From: JAICYJ01 sp963766445
GTDB taxonomy: Bacteria > Actinomycetota > Thermoleophilia > Gaiellales > JAICJC01
Direction: 5' to 3'
DNA length: 64,000 nucleotides
Assembly: GCA_963766445.1 (NCBI GenBank)
Contig: CAVXZW010000025.1
Span: 62,001-126,000, forward strand
Made by a program: the position numbers and the translations under genes. How positions within the stretch are numbered: position 1 is the stretch's first letter; every line of letters starts with the position of its first letter. Positions 35,331-43,091 of the stretch are shown here, in pieces. A model generated the notes under the pieces. The model was not told where the DNA came from. It saw only the letters and a list, made by a program, of their open reading frames with translations, and ran no database searches.

Positions 35331-35932
35331 TTGCGGCTGTACAACAGCGCGGTCTCGGGTAACTGCTACAAGGTGCGGCTGCTGGCGGCGCAGCTGGGCC
35401 TGCCGCTGGAGCTGGTGGAGATGGACGTGCTCGACCGCTCCGACCGCCCGGACGTGCTGGGCGGCCTGAACCCGGCGCTGCGGGTGCCGACGCTGGTGCT
35501 GGACGACGGCCGCGCCGCTGGGCGAATCGGGCGCAATCCTCTGCTTCCTGGCCGAGGGCACGCCGTTTCTGCCCGACGACCGCTACGAGCGGGCGCAGGT
35601 GCTGCAGTGGCTGTTCTTCGAGCAGTACGACCTGGAGCCGAACATCGCGGTGGCGCGGTTCTGGCTGGCCGTGTCCGGGCACGCCCGAGCGCTGGGCGGC
35701 GGAGCTGCCGGCCAAGCAGGAGGCGGGATACCGCACGCTGGCTGCGATGGAGCGGCACCTGGCGGAGCACGCGTTCCTGGTGGGCGAGCGCTACACGGTG
35801 GCCGACATCGCGCTCTACGGCTACACGAACGTGGCCGAGGAGGGCGGGTTCGAGCTGGGCCGGTTCCCGGCGGTCGCGGCCTGGCTGGCACGGGTGGCGG
35901 CCCAGCCCGGGCACATCCCGATCGACGGATGA
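35331..35932 (+). CDS. Glutathione S-transferase-like protein, frameshifted
   Basis: About 200 residues. Thioredoxin-like N-terminal domain LRLYNSAVSGNCYKVRLLAA and NPALRVPTLVLDDGRALGES-type motif (restored), then an all-helical C-terminal domain with ERYTVADIALYGYTNVAEEG. Extra bases near 35516 and 35688 split the gene. Actinobacteria usually lack glutathione, so the thiol partner could be mycothiol or something else. The TTG start has GGAGG 8-10 nt upstream, and it lies 11 bases after the ATP-grasp gene, so they are probably one operon. Confidence 0.82.
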
Positions 35933-35942
35933 CCTCATCCAG

Positions 35943-36680
35943 TCAGGCCGTACGGCGGCGCAGGGTGGCGGCGCCCAGCGCAAGCGACAGCGCCGTCGCG
36001 CCGATCAGGATCACGGCGTCTCGCCAGACCTCGGCGGTGACGGTGGACGAGGCCGCCACCCGCGACAGCGCGTCGTAGGCGTAGGTCATCGGCAGCAGGT
36101 ACGAGATCAGCTCCAGCGGCCGCGCCATCTGGTCGCGCGGCACCAGCAGCCCGCACAGCAGGATCTGCGGCAGCAGGAACGCCGGCATGAACTGCACCGC
36201 CTGGAACTCGGTGCGCGCAAAGGCCGAGAGGAACAGGCCAAGCGCCATGCCCAGCAGCGCGTTCAGCACGGCGAACACGACCACCAGAGGTGTCGACCCG
36301 GCCACCTCGAGGCCGAGCAGGCCGACGGCGACGACGGACACGAGCAGGGCCTGCAGCGTGGCCATCGCCGCGAACGCAAGGCCATAGCCGGCCAGCAGGT
36401 CGAGCTTCGCGAGCGGCATGGTCATCAGCCGCTCGAGCGTGCCGGTGGTGCGCTCGCGCAGCATCGCGATCGACGTGACCAGGAACATCGAGATCAGCGG
36501 GAAGATGCCGACGAGCGGCACACCCACGCGCTGGAACACCACCGGCGTGCCCTCGAACACCCACTTGATCAGCGCCTCGAGCACGCACGGCACCAGCAGC
36601 AAGAGCGCGAGCGTGCGCGGATCGCCGCGCAGCTGCAGCAGCACCCGTCGGCCGGTGGCCAGCGCCACCCGCGGGCTCAC
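35943..36680 (-). CDS. ABC-2-type transporter permease
   Basis: A 245-residue permease with six hydrophobic segments. LALLLLVPCVLEALIKWVFE opens the first, RERTTGTLERLMTMPLAKLD is the conserved cytoplasmic loop (coupling helix, ERLMTMP), and FLLPQILLCGLLVPRDQMAR and LLPMTYAYDALSRVA are the signature of the drug-exporter ABC-2 branch. It pairs with the ATPase upstream, whose stop overlaps this start as GTGA. It exports an unknown compound. Confidence 0.88.
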   Translation of the reverse strand: MSPRVALATGRRVLLQLRGDPRTLALLLLVPCVLEALIKWVFEGTPVVFQRVGVPLVGIFPLISMFLVTSIAMLRERTTGTLERLMTMPLAKLDLLAGYGLAFAAMATLQALLVSVVAVGLLGLEVAGSTPLVVVFAVLNALLGMALGLFLSAFARTEFQAVQFMPAFLLPQILLCGLLVPRDQMARPLELISYLLPMTYAYDALSRVAASSTVTAEVWRDAVILIGATALSLALGAATLRRRTA

Positions 36681-37394
36681 GAGCCCGCACCCACCAGGCG
36701 CAGGAAGGCCTGTTCGACGCCGTCGGCGCCGGTCTCGGCCAGCAGCTGCTCGCGCGCCTTCGCGGCCAGGATGGCGCCGTCACGCATCAGCACGATGTCG
36801 TCGCAGCGGTCTGCCTCGTCCATCACGTGGCTGCTCACGAGCAGCGTGGTGCCGGCATCGGCCAGGTCGCGGAAGCCGGCCCAGAGCTCGCCGCGCAGCA
36901 CCGGGTCGAGGCCGACCGTGGGCTCGTCCAGCACCAGCAGCCGCGGCCGGCTGAGCAGCGCGGTGGCCAGCGACACACGCGCCCGCTGGCCGCCCGAGAG
37001 GCTGCCGACCGGGCGGTCGGCGCTGTCGGCCAGGGCGACCGACTCGATCGACCTCGGCCACGCGCTGGTCGGGTGCGTCGAGCACCCGCGGCGAAATAGT
37101 CGAGGTTCTGGCGCGCGGACAGGTCGAGGTAGACCGAGGGCGCCTGGGTGACGTAGCCGACGTCGGAACGGAGGCCGGGCGACCCGGCCGGAAGCCCCAG
37201 CACGTCGACCTGGCCGGAGGCGACGATCTGGACGCCGACGATCGAGCGCATCAGCGTGGACTTGCCGCATCCGCTGGGCCCGAGCAGCCCGGTGATGCGG
37301 CCGGCCGCCACCTCCACCGACACAGCTGTCGAGCACACGGCTGCCCGCCGCGGTCGACCACCAGATCGCGGATGCTGATCGCGGCCTCGTTCAC
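36677..37394 (-). CDS. ABC exporter ATP-binding protein, multiply frameshifted
   Basis: About 238 residues. ISIRDLVVDRGG opens the protein, followed by Walker A GLLGPSGCGKSTLMRSIVG, Q-loop VGYVTQAPSVYLDLSARQNL, signature GSLSGGQRARVSLATALLSR, Walker B RLLVLDEPTVGLDPVLRGEL and switch His in TLLVSSHVMDEADR. Four extra bases (near 37350, 37335, 37090 and 37045) scatter the gene over three frames. With all motifs preserved, they look like sequencing insertions. GTG 37394 is taken as start; GTG 37400 is possible. It is coupled to the permease by GTGA. Confidence 0.83.
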
Positions 37395-37467
37395 GGCCAC
37401 GCAGTCTCGCAGACGCGCGACGATTGCTCTAGGCTGGCGCCAGCGTCAGCTCACGAGGAGGTTTGAC

Positions 37468-37827
37468 ATGCCTGGAACGACCGATCTGCACATCATGCGC
37501 GAGCGAGAGGTGATCGACGTCAACGGCGATCATGTGGGTCGCGCCGAAGACCTCTACGCCGACGAGCGGACGGGCGAGGCGGTGTTCCTGCTGGTCAGCG
37601 GCGGCCGCTTCGGCACCAAGCTGCACTTCGTCCCGGTCGAGGGCGCCGAGCTCGAGGGCGACAGGATCCGCGTCGCCTTCTCGGGCGACAAGATCAACAA
37701 CGCGCCCAACATCAGCGCCGACGAAAGCCTGTCGCCGAGCGAGGAGGAGCAGCTGTTCCACCACTACGGCATAGACGGCCACGACGGCGAGACCACCATC
37801 CTGGTCGTGTGGGTGGCGACCGGGTAG
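37468..37827 (+). CDS. PRC-barrel domain protein
   Basis: A 119-residue protein. The PRC-barrel core is VIDVNGDHVGRAEDLYADER, GEAVFLLVSGGRFGTKLHFV, ELEGDRIRVAFSGDKI; a short acidic tail follows (LSPSEEEQLFHHYGID). PRC barrels bind RNA or nucleoids, or respond to stress; the role here is unknown. ATG 37468 has a strong ribosome binding site (GAGGAGG, 6-7 nt upstream) and TAGGCT about 35 nt up, so it is a leadered gene. It is convergent with the MFS gene. Confidence 0.8.
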   Translation: MPGTTDLHIMREREVIDVNGDHVGRAEDLYADERTGEAVFLLVSGGRFGTKLHFVPVEGAELEGDRIRVAFSGDKINNAPNISADESLSPSEEEQLFHHYGIDGHDGETTILVVWVATG

Positions 37828-37830
37828 CCG

Positions 37831-39012
37831 TCAGGCAACCGGAGCGACGGCGGGGGCGGCGCCCAGCCGGCGCACGCTGGTCACCAGCAGCACCAGGGCC
37901 GGCAGGCAGAGCAACGATGCCAGCGTGAATGCGGTGGCGCTGGAGGTGATCGAAGCCACCGCACCGAGCACCAGCGGCACGACGGCGAAGCCGGCCGCCC
38001 AGACGACGCCGAGCAAACCCATCACGGTCACGTGTGACACGCGGGCCGCGTCGGCGCCGAGTGAGGAGAGCGGGAACATGGCGGCGCCGATCACCGCGAA
38101 CAGCGGGCCGGCGGCGACCAGCAGCGCCAGCTGGACGACGTCGGACGGCCCGAAGGCCAGCACGACGGGGATCACCATCACGCCGATGCCGACCACCAGT
38201 CCCACCGGCGCGGGGCCGATGCGGTCGACCACGCGCCCGGCGACGGGGCCAACCGCCGCGCCCAGGACGGCGCCGGCCGCAAAGCAGATCGCGATCACGT
38301 CGACCGATGTGCCGCCTCTGCCCAGGCCCAGTGGCACCAGCAAGTCGACGGCGCCGAAGGCGCAGAGATCGATCAGGCTCATGGCCATGGCCGCTATCGT
38401 GGCCGGCTGACGCGCGCCGCGCGCGATCGACGCCCACAGGCGCGACTCGCCGGCGGCGACTGCCCGGCCCGTGGGGGCGAGCACGGCGAGCACCACGCCC
38501 ACGAAGCTGACGGCGGCGACCAGCCCGAATGCGATGCCGGAGCCGGCGGTGGCGGCGAGGGCACCGATGCCGGGGCCGGCGATCGACCCGGCGGAGAGCA
38601 GGCCCATCACGATGCCGGACTCGCGGCCGCGGTGGCCGGTGGGCGCGTTGTCGGTGACCCAGGACATTGAGGCCGTCCAGATCGAGCCGCTGGCGAAGCC
38701 CTGGACGAACCTGGCCAGGATCAACACCTCGACGTTCGGCGCCCAGGCGAAGATGACCGTGGCGATGGTCATCAGCAGCGCGGAGGCGAGCGAGATGCGG
38801 CGGGCGCCGACTCGTGGCACCAGCACGATGCAGCCGAGCGAGACGAACGGCACCGAGACCGGGTAGGCGGCCAGCACGAGGCCGGCCTGGAACGTGTTCA
38901 GGTTGAACTGGTCGGCGTAGCGGGGCAGCAGCGGTAGCACCGCCAGATAGAGCGAGGCGTCGACGAACATCGAGACGCCGACGGCGATGGTGATGCGGCG
39001 GTAGGGCTGCAT
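37831..39012 (-). CDS. MFS transporter
   Basis: A 393-residue exporter with about 12 membrane segments: ITIAVGVSMFVDASLYLAVL, FVQGFASGSIWTASMSWVTD and SAGSIAGPGIGALAATAG (motif C-like). It resembles the other two compact MFS proteins here (3515-4657 and 39220-40410) in the GSIWTASMSW/SGAIWxAGxxW region, so all three look like one family. The substrate is unknown. ATG 39012 follows TAGCGT at exactly 6 nt, so it is leaderless. Confidence 0.87.
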   Translation of the reverse strand: MQPYRRITIAVGVSMFVDASLYLAVLPLLPRYADQFNLNTFQAGLVLAAYPVSVPFVSLGCIVLVPRVGARRISLASALLMTIATVIFAWAPNVEVLILARFVQGFASGSIWTASMSWVTDNAPTGHRGRESGIVMGLLSAGSIAGPGIGALAATAGSGIAFGLVAAVSFVGVVLAVLAPTGRAVAAGESRLWASIARGARQPATIAAMAMSLIDLCAFGAVDLLVPLGLGRGGTSVDVIAICFAAGAVLGAAVGPVAGRVVDRIGPAPVGLVVGIGVMVIPVVLAFGPSDVVQLALLVAAGPLFAVIGAAMFPLSSLGADAARVSHVTVMGLLGVVWAAGFAVVPLVLGAVASITSSATAFTLASLLCLPALVLLVTSVRRLGAAPAVAPVA

Positions 39013-39018
39013 GTCAGC

Positions 39019-39024
39019 ACGCTA
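39019..39024 (-). promoter_or_regulatory. Leaderless -10 element (TAGCGT)
   Basis: TAGCGT on the minus strand, 6 nt before the ATG at 39012. Confidence 0.55.
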
Positions 39025-39081
39025 CCGGCTTGTGCGCCGGGAGCCGCCACAGGTGCGTGGTCCCGCGGGAGGTCTGTCGAG

Positions 39082-39154
39082 AGCCGACGGGGAGACTCGA
39101 ACTCCCGACCCCATCATTACGAGTGATGTGCTCTACCAGCTGAGCTACGTCGGC
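39082..39154 (-). tRNA. tRNA-Thr (anticodon CGT)
   Basis: The minus strand reads GCCGACG (acceptor), TAGCTCAGCTGGTAGAGCA (D-arm), CATCA-CTCGTAA-TGATG (anticodon stem-loop, CGT), then GGGAG-TTCGAGT-CTCCC (T-arm) and CGTCGGC plus the discriminator T. All four arms pair. The 3' CCA is not encoded. It lies between two MFS genes. Confidence 0.95.
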
Positions 39155-39219
39155 AACCGGCACGGCCGCCGGGCGGCCGCTCCGCGCCGGATTCTAACCC
39201 GCCGGGTCGGGCCCAACGG

Positions 39220-40410
39220 CTAGCGCCCGGTGACCGTGCGTGTGCAGTCCGGCTCCCGCGCCACGCGCGGGGCGCGTCCGGCGGTCGCCATCCACGCGCT
39301 TCCGGCCAGCGCCATCACGATCACGACCAGGTAGCTGGCCTCGGGCGAGGCGGCCTCCGTGATCGCCCCTGCCAGGATCGGACCGACCAGCGCCGACCCC
39401 GCCCAGACCATGTTCAGCAGCGCCGCCACCGCGCTCAGGCTGACCCCCGCCGCGCGCGCTCCGACCACGCCCAGCGGGAACGTGATCGTGAACATCACCG
39501 CCGCAATCGGGCCCCGCAGCAGCAGGAAGCTGAGCACCGCCGGCGTCGTCGTGCTGACCACCACGATCAGCAACGTCGCCGACATCAGCACCGTGGCGAT
39601 CACCCCCACCTCGACCTTCGCCGCCCGCTCCCCGAACCGTGCCACCACGCCGCTCGATGCGATGAATGCGATCGCCGCGGCCGAAAACGCGATCCCGATC
39701 GCTGCGCTGCTGAGCCCGTTCTGGTGCAGCTGCAGCGGCGCCAGCAGGTTGGTGGCGCCGCCGACGAACCCGCCCAGCGTCATCAGCAGCAGGCTGGACA
39801 GGATCAGCCTGCTGCCCATCGCCGCCCGCATCGTCTGCAGCAGCGGTGGAACGCCGTCCAGACGCTGCCCCGCATCCGACTCCGACATCGCCATCATCGA
39901 CACCACCGCCGCCGTGGCGATCGCACAGCTCAGGAACGGCGCCGCCAGCCCGAACCGCTGCACCAGCACGCCGGCGAACGCCGGCCCCACGATCCCGGCC
40001 AGCCCCGCCGTCGTGATCGTCAACGACAGCGCCCGCGCCTGCAGCTCGCCGGCCGCCTCGGCCAGCCACGCCACCCCGGCCACCCACAGCGCCCCGAACG
40101 CGATCCCGAACAGCGCGCGCGCCACCAGCAGCATCCAGTAGCGGCCGGCCAGCGCCTGCCCGACGTCGGCCACCGCCATCCCGCCCACGGCCACCAGCGT
40201 CACCGCTCGCGCGCCGTAGCGGTCGCTCAGCATGGTCGCCGGGATCGACGCCAGCAGGATCGTGAGGCTGGCCGCCGCCAGCAGCACCCCTGCCTCAAGC
40301 TTGGAGAGGTCGAACCGGTCGCTGTAGGTCGGCACCAGCGGCACCAGTGACGACCACACCACCTCGCCGATGAAGATTGCGAGGTAGATCAGGACCGCTG
40401 TGCGACGCAT
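39220..40410 (-). CDS. MFS transporter, paralogue of the one at 3515-4657
   Basis: A 396-residue exporter. Start MRRTAVLIYLAIFIGEVVWS, motif A-like LSDRYGARAVTLVAVGG, ALFGIAFGALWVAGVAWLAE, and ITTAGLAGIVGPAFAGVLV. The N-terminus and the AGVxWLAEAAGE region align with the MFS gene at 3515. The substrate is unknown. ATG 40410 has neither a strong ribosome binding site nor a leaderless hexamer; GAGG lies close to it. No frameshift. Confidence 0.87.
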   Translation of the reverse strand: MRRTAVLIYLAIFIGEVVWSSLVPLVPTYSDRFDLSKLEAGVLLAAASLTILLASIPATMLSDRYGARAVTLVAVGGMAVADVGQALAGRYWMLLVARALFGIAFGALWVAGVAWLAEAAGELQARALSLTITTAGLAGIVGPAFAGVLVQRFGLAAPFLSCAIATAAVVSMMAMSESDAGQRLDGVPPLLQTMRAAMGSRLILSSLLLMTLGGFVGGATNLLAPLQLHQNGLSSAAIGIAFSAAAIAFIASSGVVARFGERAAKVEVGVIATVLMSATLLIVVVSTTTPAVLSFLLLRGPIAAVMFTITFPLGVVGARAAGVSLSAVAALLNMVWAGSALVGPILAGAITEAASPEASYLVVIVMALAGSAWMATAGRAPRVAREPDCTRTVTGR

Positions 40411-40462
40411 GCCTCGAGGATCGCACAGACCGCCGCGCGCGGTCGCAGCTCCAGTCGATCGG

Positions 40463-40742
40463 CTACCGGGTCAAGCGCGGCAGCAGCCGCGCCTCCGTGG
40501 TGATCCCAGCTGCCGCCGAGAACGCCAGCACGCCGACGTCGGTGCCGAGCGCCGCGGGCGTGCCCAGCAGCACCCCGCGTAGCGCGTTCACCTCGTAGCT
40601 GAGCGGGTTCACCACCGCGATCGCCTGCACCCACCGCGGCATCAGCGCCACGCCCCTCGACCGCCGTCGTCTCACCGAAGCGCACGGTCAGGTCGCGCAG
40701 GCGAACGGCCGGCTCGGCCGGCGAATCCGGGAGCGCGCTCAC
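40463..40742 (-). pseudogene. Remnant of an ABC drug-exporter locus: ATPase N-terminus joined to permease C-terminus
   Basis: GTG 40742 opens an ABC-ATPase start (SALPDSPAEPAVRLRDLTVR, FGETTAVEG). After about 30 codons the sequence changes directly into the last about 60 residues of an ABC-2 permease (ALMPRWVQAIAVVNPLSYEV, NALRGVLLGTP... to LLPRLTR and TAG). Walker A, signature, Walker B and all but the last permease segments are absent. About 1.5 kb of a daunorubicin-resistance-type drrA-drrB pair therefore seems deleted. The two pieces are in different frames. It lies just downstream of the MarR remnant, which suggests a former marR-drrA-drrB operon. Confidence 0.65.
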
Positions 40743-40922
40743 CGGTCGAGCGTCTCGCGCAGGCGCCGCAGCGCCGGAATGGCGGCCGCGATGGCGGCAC
40801 GCTCGTCGCCGTTCAACCGGTCGAGCGCCCGGTGCAGCAGCTCCTGGCGGCGATCGTGCCAGGCGCTGATCCCGAGCCTCGGCGGCCGCCGTCAGCGCCA
40901 GCCGGATGCTGCGGCGGTCGAA
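40739..40922 (-). pseudogene. Remnant of a MarR-family regulator (C-terminal part only)
   Basis: The fragment reads FDRRSIRLALTAAAEAR, where MarR proteins have DRRSxxLxLT at the wing, then SAWHDRRQELLHRALDRLNG, and ends RRLRETLDR-TGA, overlapping the following ATPase-fragment start as GTGA. The DNA-binding N-terminal half is missing; the sequence switches to the next gene's promoter at about 40923. An indel lies near 40880. Confidence 0.6.
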
Positions 40923-40928
40923 TACTCT
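40923..40928 (+). promoter_or_regulatory. Leaderless -10 element (TACTCT)
   Basis: TACTCT exactly 6 nt before the ATG at 40935, placed at the broken end of the MarR remnant. Confidence 0.5.
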
Positions 40929-40934
40929 GTGGTC

Positions 40935-41255
40935 ATGGACGCGAACCATCGATCGACGGCCTACCGGCTGACCATCCGTCGCCGGGTGTCCGACATCGAC
41001 GAGTGGCGCCAGACGATCGAGCGGCGCGCCCCGCAGCTGCGCGCCGCGGGCGTGATCGGCTACTCGCTGTCGCGGGTCGTCGACGACCACAGCGAGACCG
41101 AGCTGGTGCTCGAGTTCGACGACCGCGATCAGGCCGAGGCGATGGCCCGCAGGCTCGACCTGCCCGAGAACCGCGAGAACGTGCTGCAGGCCGGCGCGAT
41201 GGAGATCGGCTCGATGTGGCTGGCCGAGGAGCTGGCGCACGGCCGCCTCGACTAG
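40935..41255 (+). CDS. Small dimeric alpha/beta-barrel-like protein
   Basis: A 106-residue soluble protein. The pattern AYRLTIRRRVSDIDEWRQTI, GVIGYSLSRVVDDHSETELV and LEFDDRDQAEAMARRLDLPE gives beta-alpha-beta-beta-alpha, like antibiotic-biosynthesis-monooxygenase/EthD-type ferredoxin folds. No catalytic residue can be named, and family assignment is by overall pattern only. The start is fixed by TACTCT at 6 nt (leaderless). Confidence 0.65.
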   Translation: MDANHRSTAYRLTIRRRVSDIDEWRQTIERRAPQLRAAGVIGYSLSRVVDDHSETELVLEFDDRDQAEAMARRLDLPENRENVLQAGAMEIGSMWLAEELAHGRLD

Positions 41256-41266
41256 ATGATCAGGCG

Positions 41267-41723
41267 CTACGACAGGTACTGCCGCACGTAGGAGATCAGC
41301 TTGTCGATCGGGGCCAGCCCGATGGCCGCGTGCAGCAGGAACGCCTCCACCGAGTTGAACGCTCCGGCCTGCTCGCCCTCGTCGACGGCGCGGTTGAGGC
41401 CGGCGCGGGCGGCCTCGTTGACGCGGTCACTGGCTGAAGCCGTGCTTCTTCTCGAACGCATCCAGGCGGCCCTGGTCGGCGAACGCCAGCGTCAGCTCCT
41501 CACGGGAGACGCCGAGGTCGCAGGCGGCACCGCCCAGCGCCGACAGCCCCACCTGCTCGGTGATGGCCGTGGCGCCGCTGACGCCGTGCGGCCAGTGGTA
41601 CGGAGCGCAGGGATCGGGCGAGGCGTCCGGCTTGTAGTCGGTGCCGCCGGCCAGCGCGTAGACGCCCACCAGCCCGAGCGCGATCGCGGCGGCGGCCACC
41701 AGCCACGCCGTCTGCCGGGTCAC
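41267..41723 (-). CDS. Small membrane-anchored protein, frameshifted
   Basis: About 151 residues. An N-terminal signal anchor (TAWLVAAAAIALGLVGVYAL) is followed by an extracellular domain with PDPCAPYHWPHGVSG and ALGGAACDLGVSREELTLAF, then after an extra base near 41435 SDRVNEAARAGLNRAVDEGE and LAPIDKLISYVRQYLS. Two Cys could form a disulfide. The function is unknown. GTG 41723 overlaps the stop of the DHA2 MFS gene (GTGA), so the two are one operon and this may be a partner of that exporter. Confidence 0.65.
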
Positions 41724-43057
41724 AGCTCGACCCTCCCGCGGATCAGCGGCAGCGCCGCCAGCAGTGCCAGCAGCGAGGCCACCAGGAAGCTGTTGCTGAA
41801 CGCGTGCGTGACCGCGCGCTCGATCTGATCCTGGATCGAAGCCTCCAGCCGATGCACCTCCGGCGAGTCACCCGCCTGCTGGAACGCGGGGTGCAGGTTG
41901 GGCGGGCGCGTGACCGAGGCCGAGCTGACCTGCGCGACGATGGCCGAGCCCAGCGACACCTTCTGGCTGAGGCTGAGCGAGGAGTCGAGGATCAGGCGGG
42001 TGCCGGCCAGCTCGGCGGCGTTCTGCTGGTCGACCAGGTCGCCCGTGAAGATCGGCGTCAGGATCAACAGGCCCAGGCAGACCCCAGCGTGGCGGGCGGC
42101 CAGCGTCCAGCCGCCGTGGATGGCGAGCGGCGAGCGGCCGGCCAGCGCGTCCTGCGTGAGCGCGCCCAGCGACAGCGCGAAGCCGACGCCGATCGCCACC
42201 TGCGGCGGCACCAGCCAGCCCCAGGCGGCCGCCGGCAGCAGCGCCAGCGCGGCCAGCCCACCGGCGATCAGGATCGCCCCGCAGATCGCCCGGATCCGGG
42301 CCGAGGGCGCGTTTGCCGGGACCAGCCGGTAGGTGGCGAACGCCGCCAGCGGCATCACCGTCACCACCGCCGCGGCGGCCAGCGGTGTGTGGCCCCAGCC
42401 GTTGATCAGCAGCAGCACCACCAGGAACAACGCCGCCGTCAGCGCCGCCGAAAGCAGCGCCAGCGAGACGTTCGCCGCCAGCGCGGGGCGGCCGGCGGGC
42501 GCTGTCACCGGGGCCGGCCTCGTGGAGCGATGTGGGATCAGCGCCAGCGCCGCCAGCGCCAACGGCACCTGCACGAAGAAAATCGCCTGCCAGCTGATCG
42601 CGTCGGTCAGCACCCCGCCCACGGCCGGCCCGGCGGCCGCGCCGAGCCCACCGGCCGCCGCCCACACGCCCACCGCGCGCTTCTCGGAGCCGGCGACGGT
42701 CGAGAGCAGCTCCAGCGCCGCGCACACGGCGGCGGCGCCACCAACGGCCTGGCCGGCGCGCGAGACCAGCAGCCAGGTGAAGTCGGGGGCCAGCGCACAG
42801 CCCAGCGAAGCCGCTGCGAACAGCAGCAGGCCGGCGGAGCAGACGACGCCCGGCGGGAACCGCCGCGACAGGTAGGCGGCCGGCACCGCGACCACGGCCA
42901 GCACCAGGTTGAAGAGCGTCAGCACCCAGGCCACGTGATCGATCGAGACGTTGAAGTGATCGAGGATGTCGGGGAGGGCCAGGATCACGACCGACGAATC
43001 GGCCAGCACCAGACCGACGATCAGGCCCAGCGCCACCACCGTGCGGCGTTCACCCAT
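41720..43057 (-). CDS. MFS transporter, DHA2 (EmrB/QacA) family
   Basis: A 445-residue exporter with 13-14 membrane segments. LGLIVGLVLADSSVVILALP is the DHA2 start (motif D1), WVLTLFNLVLAVVAVPAAYL follows, and GLGAAAGPAVGGVLTDAISW is motif C of drug antiporters, directly followed by QAIFFVQVPLALAALALIP. It probably exports drugs or lipids with proton antiport. ATG 43057 follows TAGGTT at exactly 6 nt, so it is leaderless. It is divergent from the NAD-dependent epimerase gene, and its stop overlaps the small membrane-protein gene. Confidence 0.9.
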   Translation of the reverse strand: MGERRTVVALGLIVGLVLADSSVVILALPDILDHFNVSIDHVAWVLTLFNLVLAVVAVPAAYLSRRFPPGVVCSAGLLLFAAASLGCALAPDFTWLLVSRAGQAVGGAAAVCAALELLSTVAGSEKRAVGVWAAAGGLGAAAGPAVGGVLTDAISWQAIFFVQVPLALAALALIPHRSTRPAPVTAPAGRPALAANVSLALLSAALTAALFLVVLLLINGWGHTPLAAAAVVTVMPLAAFATYRLVPANAPSARIRAICGAILIAGGLAALALLPAAAWGWLVPPQVAIGVGFALSLGALTQDALAGRSPLAIHGGWTLAARHAGVCLGLLILTPIFTGDLVDQQNAAELAGTRLILDSSLSLSQKVSLGSAIVAQVSSASVTRPPNLHPAFQQAGDSPEVHRLEASIQDQIERAVTHAFSNSFLVASLLALLAALPLIRGRVEL

Positions 43058-43063
43058 CCGCGA

Positions 43064-43069
43064 AACCTA
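43064..43069 (-). promoter_or_regulatory. Leaderless -10 element (TAGGTT)
   Basis: TAGGTT on the minus strand, 6 nt before the ATG at 43057. Confidence 0.55.
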
Positions 43070-43078
43070 TCCCGCCGG

Positions 43079-43084
43079 TAGGCT
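43079..43084 (+). promoter_or_regulatory. Leaderless-type -10 element (TAGGCT)
   Basis: TAGGCT 7 nt before the ATG at 43092, within a 34-base divergent gap. Confidence 0.5.
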
Positions 43085-43091
43085 TTCCGGG

